DNA from: CAYRWK01 sp964427965
Lineage (GTDB): Bacteria; Patescibacteriota; WWE3; UBA101185; UBA10185
Assembly (NCBI GenBank): GCA_964427965.1
Contig: CAYRWK010000025.1
Span: 1 to 11,543, forward strand
Length of the DNA stretch: 11,543 bases
Reading direction: 5' to 3'
The position numbers were made by a program, and so were the translations under genes. The notes under the pieces were generated by a model that worked only from the letters and a program-made list of their open reading frames with translations, searched no databases and was not told the origin of the DNA. How positions within the stretch are numbered: position 1 is the stretch's first letter; every line of letters starts with the position of its first letter. Shown piece by piece: positions 1 to 5,573 of this stretch.

Positions 1-587
1 GCAGGTTTTGGGAGTTTTTTTCTAAAATAGTCCATCATTGGTGTCAGTAATTCTGAATATGTGTCAAACAAAAAGTCCATGGTTTTTATATACGTAGCAC
101 CATATTTTGATTTAATTAAGTCTTTATCGCGGTAATATCTGTACTTACCTCGGACCTTATCGTTAAACTGTACGTATCTTGTAGATTTTTCAAGGGGAGA
201 AAGCCCAAGTCTTCGGTCCTCTATTGCTTTTGTAGCTACAACACTAATATTTTCTATCGCAACATGAATGCCGCCAAGTTCGGCAATAGAGTCATCTCCA
301 TACATAGCTAGCCATTTTTTATAAAAGTTTTGAGCTTTTTCGGTAAGAAGTAATTTATTTACGTCCTCCGCTGATTTTAAATCTTTTAAACTTTTCTTTA
401 GGTTTAGGGACTCTTCGTTTAAATACTCCTCCAAAAACAGCTGTCTTAAAGGTTTTGCAGAGCGTGAGTATCTGGAAAAAAGCGCACCTTTTAAAATCTC
501 AGGCATGTTTTTAAGTACAAATACTTGTTTATCCAAATTTGAAAAGAAGTGACTAAGGATGTCGCTTGAGATGGCTTTTTTTGGCAT
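1..587 (-). CDS. ThyX-family (FAD-dependent thymidylate synthase-like) protein, N-terminal 195 residues, 3' end outside window
   Basis: The open frame begins at the ATG at 587 and runs off the left edge with no stop. The stretch at residues 33-50 (GALFSRYSRSAKPLRQLF) and the segment around residues 98-153 resemble the long ThyX-like proteins known from archaea, Chloroflexi and CPR bacteria. The ThyX signature RHRxxSxNExSxRY is only partly kept. Residues 125-138 read RRLGLSPLEKSTRY, so Ser130, Glu133, Ser135, Arg137 and Tyr138 fit but the His-Arg pair and the Asn do not. Classical ThyX makes dTMP from dUMP with FAD and methylene-folate. Whether this divergent form still does is not known from sequence. 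It lies 64 bases downstream of dcd on the same strand, which supports a role in dTMP supply. GGAAAG about 9 bases before the ATG may serve as a ribosome binding site. I am fairly sure of the family and unsure of the activity. Confidence 0.75.
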   Translation of the reverse strand, partial: MPKKAISSDILSHFFSNLDKQVFVLKNMPEILKGALFSRYSRSAKPLRQLFLEEYLNEESLNLKKSLKDLKSAEDVNKLLLTEKAQNFYKKWLAMYGDDSIAELGGIHVAIENISVVATKAIEDRRLGLSPLEKSTRYVQFNDKVRGKYRYYRDKDLIKSKYGATYIKTMDFLFDTYSELLTPMMDYFRKKLPKP

Positions 588-628
588 AGGTGTGTTCTTT
601 CCGGGGTAGTGGAATAATTATTGCTTTT

Positions 629-637
629 AGTATACCA
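629..637 (-). promoter_or_regulatory. Extended -10 promoter for the ThyX-like gene
   Basis: On the minus strand the gap between dcd and the ThyX-like gene contains TGGTATACT, a TGn plus a five-of-six match to TATAAT. The predicted transcript start is near 622, giving a leader of about 35 bases. No good -35 is visible, as is normal for extended -10 promoters. The gene may also be read through from dcd. Confidence 0.45.
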
Positions 638-651
638 ACCAATATAACAGT

Positions 652-1188
652 TTAGAAAGAGTTTTTGTGCATCAAAGATTCTGTTGGTGTTTTTACCTTT
701 TCAATATACTTTGCTGATTTTTTCTTTGTGTACGGTGTGCGAACCTCCCCCTTAGTTTCAAAATATATTAGCTGGCCAATAGGCATGCCGGGGTAAATTC
801 TCACTGGTTGTAAGCAAGTTACCTCAAGCGTCCATGTATTTGAATAGCCTACATCACCCTTACCGGCAGTAATATGAATTTGAATACCCAATCTTCCTAC
901 GCTTGATTTACCTTCTAAAAATGGCACATGCTTATGGGTCTCTGTATATTCTTCCGTAACACCTAAATATAGCCTGCCGGGTTGTAGAACGTAGCCCTCT
1001 TTTGGAATCTCAAAATGTATAACCTCGTTATGTTTTCTAGCATCAAGCTCCAGACTTTTATATATAGCCAAATACTTTCCCAGGTGTACATCGTATGAGT
1101 TACACCCCAAACACTCCTTTGTAAAAGGTTTAATAACAATAGTGCCCTTTTTTATTTCTTTTAAAATTTCATTGTCTGTAAGAATCAC
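652..1188 (-). CDS. dcd: dCTP deaminase, possibly bifunctional (dCTP deaminase/dUTPase)
   Basis: The protein (178 residues from the GTG at 1188) belongs to the dUTPase-like trimeric fold. The core signature at residues 93-123 contains GKSSVGRLG, HITAG, an Asp at 112 and TLEV. Glu122 matches the catalytic Glu of dCTP deaminases, and Ser95/Ser96 and Arg99 match the nucleotide-binding residues. The usual DPGFSG loop reads DVGYSNT here. The product would be dUTP, or dUMP directly if it is bifunctional as in Methanocaldococcus and Mycobacterium; the HxTAG form looks closer to those than to E. coli, which is weak evidence. A GTG at 1197 gives three extra residues, but it lies inside a -10 hexamer. 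The 1188 start gives MILTDNEIL, the normal family N-terminus, and fits a leaderless mRNA. The next gene downstream is a ThyX homologue, so the pair can be read as a dCTP to dUMP to dTMP route. Confidence 0.88.
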   Translation of the reverse strand: MILTDNEILKEIKKGTIVIKPFTKECLGCNSYDVHLGKYLAIYKSLELDARKHNEVIHFEIPKEGYVLQPGRLYLGVTEEYTETHKHVPFLEGKSSVGRLGIQIHITAGKGDVGYSNTWTLEVTCLQPVRIYPGMPIGQLIYFETKGEVRTPYTKKKSAKYIEKVKTPTESLMHKNSF

Positions 1189-1195
1189 AACTTGC

Positions 1196-1204
1196 ACTAT
1201 AACA
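1196..1204 (-). promoter_or_regulatory. Extended -10 promoter of dcd, leaderless type
   Basis: The minus strand reads TGTTATAGT: TGn followed by TATAGT, five of six matches to TATAAT. Seven bases separate the hexamer from the GTG at 1188, so transcription would begin at or next to the start codon. No Shine-Dalgarno sequence is present. This decides the start at 1188 over the GTG at 1197, which overlaps the hexamer. Confidence 0.5.
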
Positions 1205-1214
1205 AATATCTATC

Positions 1215-1243
1215 TTGTATAAAAGAATATTTTGTGTTAAGTT
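1215..1243 (+). promoter_or_regulatory. Candidate rpsB promoter
   Basis: TTGTAT at 1215-1220, a 17-base spacer, and TG-T-TAAGTT at 1235-1243 form a possible promoter with an extended -10; the hexamer itself matches in only three of six positions. An alternative -10 is TATAAA at 1218-1223. Either choice yields an rpsB leader of roughly 130-150 bases that contains both hairpins described below. Confidence 0.3.
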
Positions 1244-1254
1244 ACCTAAGTTCT

Positions 1255-1293
1255 ACTTGATAAACCCTCCTTCAAAAGTATGAAGGTTCAAGT
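1255..1293 (+). promoter_or_regulatory. Hairpin 1 in the rpsB leader
   Basis: ACTTGA (1255-1260) pairs with TCAAGT (1288-1293). Inside it, CCTTCA (1269-1274) pairs with TGAAGG (1281-1286) around a six-base loop. The two stems are joined by an asymmetric internal loop of eight bases on one side and one on the other. No T-run follows, so it is not a terminator. S2 represses its own mRNA through a leader in E. coli; a similar role here is inference. Confidence 0.45.
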
Positions 1294-1329
1294 GAGAAAA
1301 AGTTCGTAGAAATTTTTTCAAAAGGAAAA

Positions 1330-1369
1330 GGGAAAAATCTAGCTTTAACTTTTTAGCTGATCTTTTCCC
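1330..1369 (+). promoter_or_regulatory. Hairpin 2 in the rpsB leader, next to the start codon
   Basis: GGGAAAA (1330-1336) pairs with TTTTCCC (1363-1369). The stem continues with ATC/GAT and AGCT (1341-1344)/AGCT (1355-1358), with one bulged base on each side and a ten-base loop (1345-1354). It has about 14 base pairs and ends ten bases before the rpsB ATG. No Shine-Dalgarno sequence lies between hairpin and ATG. The purine run AAAGGA at 1321-1326 lies just before the stem, so folding would bring it to about 13 bases from the ATG. Confidence 0.5.
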
Positions 1370-1379
1370 ACAAAAAATT

Positions 1380-2330
1380 ATGTCAAGAGCAAAACAACCT
1401 AAAGTAGAAGATTTGTTACAAGCCGGTGTCCATTTTGGTCATCAGATAAGGAGATGGCACCCAAAGATGGAGCCTTATATTTTTGGTGTTAAGAAAAATA
1501 TTCATATTATCGATTTAGAGCAGACCGAAAAACTGCTTAAAGATGCTTCTGATTACTTGTTTGAGATTGCAAAAAAAGGCGGTCAGATCATTTTTGTAGG
1601 AACCAAGAAACAGGCTAGGGAAGTGATTGAACTTGAGGCTAAAAGAAGCGGTGCGTTATATGTTACCGAAAGGTGGATTGGCGGAACCATTACCAACTTT
1701 AAAGTTATTAAAAAGAATATAGATAAACTAGTCACCTTTATGAAGAGACGCGAAGAAGGGGATTTAGAAAAATATACCAAAAAGGAAAGACTGTTAATTG
1801 ATCGAGAGATTGAAAAGCTTCAGAGAAATATTGGAGGCATCGTGCCTCTAAAAGGTTCACCTGAGGTGGTTGTTGTGGTAGACGCTAAAAGAGAAAAAAC
1901 CGCAGTTAGAGAGTCAAACAGAGCCGGAGTTCCGGTTGTTGCCTTAATAGATACCAATTCTGACCCAACAGGTATTACTCATGTTATTCCCGGCAATGAC
2001 GATGCTATTAAGTCAATCGCAACCATCTTAAAAGTCCTAGGGGATGCTATTGAAGAGGGCTATAAAGAATTTGCAAAACTTGCCGAAGAGAAAAAAGAAG
2101 CTTTGCAAAAGGCGGAGGCCTTAAAGGCAGAAGTTGCTGCAAAAGAAGCCGCAGAATTGGCAACAGCCGTTAAAGTTACATCTGCCGAGGCTCCAAGATC
2201 TACAGAAGCTCAGCCGGAAATTCATGCAGAAATATTAGAGGAAGCTTTAGCTAAAGTTGGCGAGGTAGAGAAAGCCCCTAAAGTAAAAGTTGAGAAAACT
2301 ACCAAGAAAAAAATTAAAATAAAGGAGTAA
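1380..2330 (+). CDS. rpsB: 30S ribosomal protein S2 with a long C-terminal extension
   Basis: The first 225 or so residues are a standard S2: the N-terminal LLQAGVHFGHQ motif, WHPKMEPYIFG, the RWIGGTITNF signature near residue 99, and the VVVVDAKREKTAVRE and VALIDTNSDP segments near 165-200. S2 sits on the small-subunit solvent side and is needed to recruit S1 in many bacteria. The E. coli protein has 241 residues and this one has 316. The last 90 residues are rich in Lys, Glu and Ala and look helical and then disordered, ending in a very basic Lys run. Such tails occur in S2 of several lineages. The next gene, tsf, begins six bases after the stop, and its ribosome binding site lies inside the last S2 codons. 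The start at 1380 fits the family and is preceded by a hairpin rather than by a Shine-Dalgarno site. Confidence 0.97.
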   Translation: MSRAKQPKVEDLLQAGVHFGHQIRRWHPKMEPYIFGVKKNIHIIDLEQTEKLLKDASDYLFEIAKKGGQIIFVGTKKQAREVIELEAKRSGALYVTERWIGGTITNFKVIKKNIDKLVTFMKRREEGDLEKYTKKERLLIDREIEKLQRNIGGIVPLKGSPEVVVVVDAKREKTAVRESNRAGVPVVALIDTNSDPTGITHVIPGNDDAIKSIATILKVLGDAIEEGYKEFAKLAEEKKEALQKAEALKAEVAAKEAAELATAVKVTSAEAPRSTEAQPEIHAEILEEALAKVGEVEKAPKVKVEKTTKKKIKIKE

Positions 2331-2335
2331 CTGCC

Positions 2336-2791
2336 ATGCTTGATATAGAAACAATTAAAAAACTAAGAGAAGACACAGGTGCTGCTATTTTGGATGTTAA
2401 GCAGACCTTGCAAAAGTACGACGGAGATGTGGAAAAAACCCGCAAAGAGCTTATGGAAAAAGGAATGGCTAAAGCCGCCAAGAAACAGGAAGAAAGAACC
2501 ACAAAGGATGGTTTGGTTCATGCCTATATTCACGGTACCGGAAGAGTTGGAAGTATTGTAGTACTTGCTTGCGAAACCGATTTTGTTGCAAAAACCGATG
2601 ACTTTATTAAATTAATCCACGAAATTGCTATGCAGGTGGCGGGCGATGACTACAAAACCCTAGATGATTTGCTTAACGCTGAGTACATTAGAGACGGCAG
2701 TAAGAAGATCTCTGATTTGATAAGCGAAACTATTGCTAAAGTCGGCGAAAAAATAGAAATAAAAGACTTTAAGAGAATGAATGTAAACTAA
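2336..2791 (+). CDS. tsf: Elongation factor Ts, compact form
   Basis: EF-Ts is the guanine nucleotide exchange factor of EF-Tu. Residues 1-45 form the UBA-like N-terminal domain (IKKLREDTGAAILDVKQTL). Residues 55-140 form one core subdomain carrying the TDFVAKTDDF motif at 81-90, where the Asp-Phe pair displaces Mg2+ in EF-Tu. The protein ends soon after the GEKIEIKDFKR strand. It has 151 residues, against 283 in E. coli and 196 in Thermus. The second core subdomain and the coiled coil are absent, as in Thermus, and the remainder is shorter still. AAAGGAG at 2321-2327, overlapping the end of rpsB, is a strong ribosome binding site nine bases before the ATG, so rpsB and tsf should be translated from one mRNA. 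In most bacteria pyrH follows; here frr does. Confidence 0.95.
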   Translation: MLDIETIKKLREDTGAAILDVKQTLQKYDGDVEKTRKELMEKGMAKAAKKQEERTTKDGLVHAYIHGTGRVGSIVVLACETDFVAKTDDFIKLIHEIAMQVAGDDYKTLDDLLNAEYIRDGSKKISDLISETIAKVGEKIEIKDFKRMNVN

Positions 2792-2802
2792 ACTCGTTCT
2801 TG

Positions 2803-2811
2803 TGATAAAAT
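2803..2811 (+). promoter_or_regulatory. Extended -10 promoter of frr, leaderless type
   Basis: TGATAAAAT (TGn plus TAAAAT, five of six matches) ends exactly six bases before the frr ATG at 2818. Transcription from it would start at the ATG itself. The 26-base gap between tsf and frr holds no Shine-Dalgarno site, which agrees with a leaderless start. Confidence 0.5.
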
Positions 2812-2817
2812 CTTTAT

Positions 2818-3366
2818 ATGTTAAATTCGGATTTAAAGCTTAAGCTTCAAAAGTCTGTTGATTTTTTAAAGACGGAAATATCTCAAATTAGAACCGGTAG
2901 AGCCTCCCCATCCTTATTAGAGGATATTGCGGTTGAGGCGTACGGATCAAAAATGAAAGTTAAGGAATTAGGTTCTATTTCTTCCATCGACCCCCAAAAT
3001 TTAGTGGTTTCTCCTTGGGATAAAGGCCTTGCCACGGCCATTGCTGCTGCTATTAGAGACAGTGACTTAAAGGTAAACCCTATTGTTGATAACGGAAATA
3101 TCCGAGTTCCTATTCCATCTTTAACTGAGGACCGCCGAAAAGAATTTGTAAAGATCGCCTCTCAAAAAGTAGAAGAGGCTAAAAACGCCATGAGAAATAT
3201 TAGACAAGAGGCTATGAAGGATATAGACAAAGAATTTTTAGACAAAAAGCTTGGCGAAGATGAAAAGTTTACCGCAAAGGATGTAGTAGAGAAAACTGTA
3301 AAAGAGTTTGTTACACAGGCCGATGACTTGGGTGAAGAAAAAAAGACGGATTTAATGCGAGTATAA
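2818..3366 (+). CDS. frr: Ribosome recycling factor
   Basis: RRF splits post-termination ribosomes together with EF-G. The 182-residue length matches the family (185 in E. coli). Visible motifs are the RTGRASP sequence near residues 26-32 in the first helix of the three-helix domain, VEAYGSKMKVKELGSI at the start of the beta/alpha/beta domain, and VPIPSLTEDRRKE near residues 99-111, followed by the long C-terminal helices ending in DLMRV. It lies 26 bases after tsf with its own likely promoter, and rseP begins four bases after its stop. The canonical pyrH gene is not between tsf and frr. Confidence 0.97.
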   Translation: MLNSDLKLKLQKSVDFLKTEISQIRTGRASPSLLEDIAVEAYGSKMKVKELGSISSIDPQNLVVSPWDKGLATAIAAAIRDSDLKVNPIVDNGNIRVPIPSLTEDRRKEFVKIASQKVEEAKNAMRNIRQEAMKDIDKEFLDKKLGEDEKFTAKDVVEKTVKEFVTQADDLGEEKKTDLMRV

Positions 3367-3370
3367 CTTA

Positions 3371-4534
3371 ATGACACTACTTATTTTTATTCTAATATTA
3401 TCCCTTTTAGTTTTAGTACATGAGCTTGGTCATTTTTTTGTGGCCAAAAAGATGGGTATTAAAGTGGAGGAGTTTGGGTTGGGAATTCCACCCAGGATTT
3501 TTGGTAAACAGATTGGGGAAACTAAGTACTCATTAAATCTTTTACCCTTTGGTGGCTTTGTTAAATTATCAGGTGAGGATTCCGAGGAGCTTGTTGAAAA
3601 AGGGAAAACTCCCGTTGACCCAAGAAGTTTTGCATATAAAACCCCCCTTCAACGCAGTTTGGTTTTGGTGGCGGGAGTTATGATGAATGCAGTATTGGCG
3701 GTAGGTTTATACTATGTTTTGCTTTTGGCCCATGACTTTAAAACTTTAAGTTTCCCGATGTTTTATGATTATAATTTTAGATTTGGTCACTTAACTACGG
3801 TTGATACAGTGATATCGGGGTTTTCAGAAGATTCTCCCCTAAAAAATTTGGATATAAAGCCTGGTGAAGCGATAGTAAAGATTGATAATACGCCCGTATC
3901 TAGCGTGGAAGACGTACGTGCTCAAGTGGCTCAAAAAGTTGGTAAAGAGGTTACAGTTACATTACAGGATGTTTTAAAGCAAAATATTGCCGATAATGCG
4001 GCCGGAGATACCGGGACAAGGGAGTTGGTTGCTGTACCTATAGCTAATGAAAAAGGCGTGGGTATTTTGGGTATATACATGGGAAAATCGGGGGTTTTAA
4101 GTTATGAAACTCCTTTAGAAAAACTTACTGCAGGCTTTTTACATTCATACAACATGCTTGCTTATTCAGGTACCATTTTTTCAAGGCTAGTGGGTCTTTC
4201 TGTTGAAACAAAAAGCTTAGCCCCTGTGTCGGAGGGTGTATCCGGTCCGGTTGGCATATATTCTGTTGTTGGGGGGATTTTAGGTTACGGAGGAAATCTG
4301 GCAATACTTGGGTTAATTGATTTTACTGCTCTTATGTCCCTTAGCCTTGCGTTTTTAAACATTATGCCTATTCCTGCACTTGATGGGGGAAGATTGTTGT
4401 TTGTGGTTATTGAAAAAATTCGTGGAAAGAAGGTTAATCCCGCTATAGAAGCATCCGCACATAAATGGGGGATAATCGTACTTTTGGCATTGATTTTCCT
4501 AGTTAGTATTAAGGATTATCTTAAATTCTTTTAA
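3371..4534 (+). CDS. rseP: RseP-type site-2 intramembrane zinc metalloprotease (M50)
   Basis: This membrane protease cleaves transmembrane substrates such as anti-sigma factors and signal-peptide remnants. The zinc site HELGH is at residues 17-21 inside the first membrane helix, with Glu18 catalytic. It is followed by the FGLGIPPRIFG and LLPFGGFVKLSGED segments typical of the family. A second membrane helix lies near residues 95-115. One PDZ-like domain covers about residues 140-205 (SPLKNLDIKPGEAIVKIDNTPV). The third metal ligand is in NIMPIPALDGGR, with Asp338. The last helix ends the protein near residue 384. The length of 387 is within the single-PDZ range; E. coli RseP has two PDZ domains and 450 residues. 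The start is four bases after the frr stop, without a clear Shine-Dalgarno site, so coupling to frr is likely. uppS, cdsA and dxr, which often stand between frr and rseP, are absent. Confidence 0.93.
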   Translation: MTLLIFILILSLLVLVHELGHFFVAKKMGIKVEEFGLGIPPRIFGKQIGETKYSLNLLPFGGFVKLSGEDSEELVEKGKTPVDPRSFAYKTPLQRSLVLVAGVMMNAVLAVGLYYVLLLAHDFKTLSFPMFYDYNFRFGHLTTVDTVISGFSEDSPLKNLDIKPGEAIVKIDNTPVSSVEDVRAQVAQKVGKEVTVTLQDVLKQNIADNAAGDTGTRELVAVPIANEKGVGILGIYMGKSGVLSYETPLEKLTAGFLHSYNMLAYSGTIFSRLVGLSVETKSLAPVSEGVSGPVGIYSVVGGILGYGGNLAILGLIDFTALMSLSLAFLNIMPIPALDGGRLLFVVIEKIRGKKVNPAIEASAHKWGIIVLLALIFLVSIKDYLKFF

Positions 4535-4649
4535 AACTGCGTGCTTTTGCTTTTGTGACAACAAATGAAAGAGTGTGCTTTCCTCCACTATTTGCGTTAT
4601 TTAATTTAACTAGATATACTCGTATAGAGTAGTGTTAGTTGTAAATTTT
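4535..4649. other. Intergenic region between rseP and the rpsU promoter, with a two-part hairpin
   Basis: No gene or RNA gene is visible here. At 4608-4640 AACTA pairs with TAGTT and, inside a 4-by-4 internal loop, TACTC pairs with GAGTA around GTATA. A short TTTGT/ACAAA stem with a GACA loop lies at 4552-4565. Neither has a following T-run, so I do not call a terminator for rseP. The larger structure ends just upstream of the rpsU promoter and could be an operator-like dyad. Confidence 0.3.
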
Positions 4650-4658
4650 TGGTAGAAT
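4650..4658 (+). promoter_or_regulatory. Extended -10 promoter of the rpsU-yqeY-ybeY unit
   Basis: TGGTAGAAT is TGn plus TAGAAT, five of six matches to TATAAT. The start of transcription would be near 4665, giving a leader of about 70 bases. The leader holds a seven-base-pair hairpin at 4680-4699 (TATCGGA with TCCGATA) and a GGAGGTG Shine-Dalgarno-like site at 4711-4717. That site lies 17 bases from the ATG, much farther than usual. Confidence 0.5.
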
Positions 4659-4734
4659 GCTTCGATTAATTTTAATATGTATCGGAATTTTCTCCGATAA
4701 TACTTGATCTGGAGGTGTTTTTTTAACTACAACA

Positions 4735-4929
4735 ATGACAAAAATTAAAGTGAGAAATGGTGAAAGCTTAGAGCAAGCCTTAAGAAGGTTTAATAGAGAA
4801 GTGCAAAAATCCGGTATTTTGGATGAGATTAAACTAAGAGAGCGTTTTCAAAAGCCCAGCGAACTTAAACGTTTGCAAAAGAAAGAGCGCGCTCGTAAAA
4901 TTGCTTCTGACAGAAGAAGAGGATTTTAA
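4735..4929 (+). CDS. rpsU: 30S ribosomal protein S21
   Basis: This is a 64-residue basic protein of the usual S21 size. The N-terminus MTKIKVRNGESLEQALRRF is the family signature, followed by the REVQKSGILDEIKLRERF segment and a basic tail with KKERARKIASDRRR. S21 binds late to the small subunit near the 3' end of 16S rRNA and takes part in initiation. The ATG at 4735 gives the exact family N-terminus, and no alternative upstream start codon is in frame. The GGAGGTG sequence is 17 bases upstream, with a T-run between. The stop codon TAA directly abuts the ATG of the next gene (yqeY), a pairing of rpsU and yqeY that is common in bacteria. Confidence 0.95.
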   Translation: MTKIKVRNGESLEQALRRFNREVQKSGILDEIKLRERFQKPSELKRLQKKERARKIASDRRRGF

Positions 4930-5226
4930 ATGATACTTGAAGTACTTCGCAAAGAGCAAATAGATGCTTTAAAAAGCAAAGACGCCTTTAGATTAGGTGT
5001 TATTAGGTATTTGCTGGCTCAAATTTTAAATAAAGAAATTGAATTACGCCCGTTAAAGCAGGTTTTAGATGACGAGGTGATACTTTCCGTACTCAAAAAA
5101 CAAGTTAAGAAAAGAACCGAAGTGATTGAGGAGTTTAGAAATGCCGGTAGACAGGATTTGGTGGATAAAGAGTCTAAAGAATTAGAAATTGTGAAAGAAT
5201 ACCTAACTAGATTTGGCCATGAGTAA
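4930..5226 (+). CDS. yqeY: GatB/YqeY domain protein, C-terminally shortened
   Basis: The protein matches the N-terminal half of YqeY: an initial helix (LRKEQIDALKSKDAFRLGVIRYLLAQILNKEIE), then LDDEVILSVLKKQVKKRTEVIEEFRNAGRQDLVDKESKELEIV in separate segments, ending in KEYLTRFGHE. The complete family has about 145-150 residues and continues after the EYLP motif with a C-terminal domain like the tail of GatB. Here the protein stops at residue 98, right at that motif, so the C-terminal domain is missing. The family may have a tRNA-related role, but its function is not established. AGAGGAT just before the rpsU stop is a plausible ribosome binding site. The last eight bases overlap the start of ybeY. 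Confidence 0.85.
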   Translation: MILEVLRKEQIDALKSKDAFRLGVIRYLLAQILNKEIELRPLKQVLDDEVILSVLKKQVKKRTEVIEEFRNAGRQDLVDKESKELEIVKEYLTRFGHE

Positions 5227-5533
5227 TTTAATCATATCCGTAACCTTAACAGGCGATTCCCAGATTAGTAAACTGAATAAGAAGTATTTAAACAGAGATT
5301 TCACAACGGATGTGTTGTCTTTTAAAATCGATGAGGAAACACCCGAAGGTGAAACCTTTTTGGGAGATGTAGTAGTTAATACCGATCAGGCTAAAAGACA
5401 GGCTAAAGAGTATGGAAATTCATATGAACAGGAGGTGGCCGAGCTTGTAGAACACGGCGTCTTGCATCTACTTGATGTCCACCACGATGACGATAACGAA
5501 AAGACTATCCACGGTATAAAACTTGATAAATAA
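5219..5533 (+). CDS. ybeY: Endoribonuclease YbeY, N-terminally shortened
   Basis: YbeY is a zinc-dependent RNase involved in 16S rRNA 3'-end maturation and ribosome quality control. The zinc motif HxxxHxxxxxH is complete at His79, His83 and His89 (HGVLHLLDVHH). Upstream motifs RDFTTDVLSF (26-35) and LGDVVVNTDQAKRQAKEYG (48-66) are also standard. The protein has 104 residues, against about 150 in E. coli and B. subtilis. It starts at the second conserved strand and lacks the first strand and helix, about 35-45 residues. A stop at 5204-5206 in the same frame excludes a longer start. I use the ATG at 5219; a TTG at 5213 would add two residues. The gene overlaps yqeY by eight bases, so translational coupling is likely. 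Confidence 0.88.
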   Translation: MSNLIISVTLTGDSQISKLNKKYLNRDFTTDVLSFKIDEETPEGETFLGDVVVNTDQAKRQAKEYGNSYEQEVAELVEHGVLHLLDVHHDDDNEKTIHGIKLDK

Positions 5534-5558
5534 CTGTATAAATAACCCCCGGGTTTTC

Positions 5559-5567
5559 TGGTAAGAT
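5559..5567 (+). promoter_or_regulatory. Extended -10 promoter of pth, leaderless type
   Basis: TGGTAAGAT ends exactly six bases before the pth ATG at 5574. TAAGAT matches TATAAT in four of six positions and is preceded by TGn. There is no Shine-Dalgarno site in the 40-base gap after ybeY. The arrangement equals that of frr and cysS. Confidence 0.45.
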
Positions 5568-5573
5568 AATGTC

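Noticed and set aside
652..1197. GTG at 1197 as the dcd start
   Set aside because: It lies inside a -10 hexamer and adds three residues before the normal family N-terminus; the GTG at 1188 fits better.
5543..5558. AACC/GGTT mini-hairpin with a T-run before pth as a terminator
   Set aside because: The stem has only four base pairs with a four-base loop, and it runs into the pth promoter.
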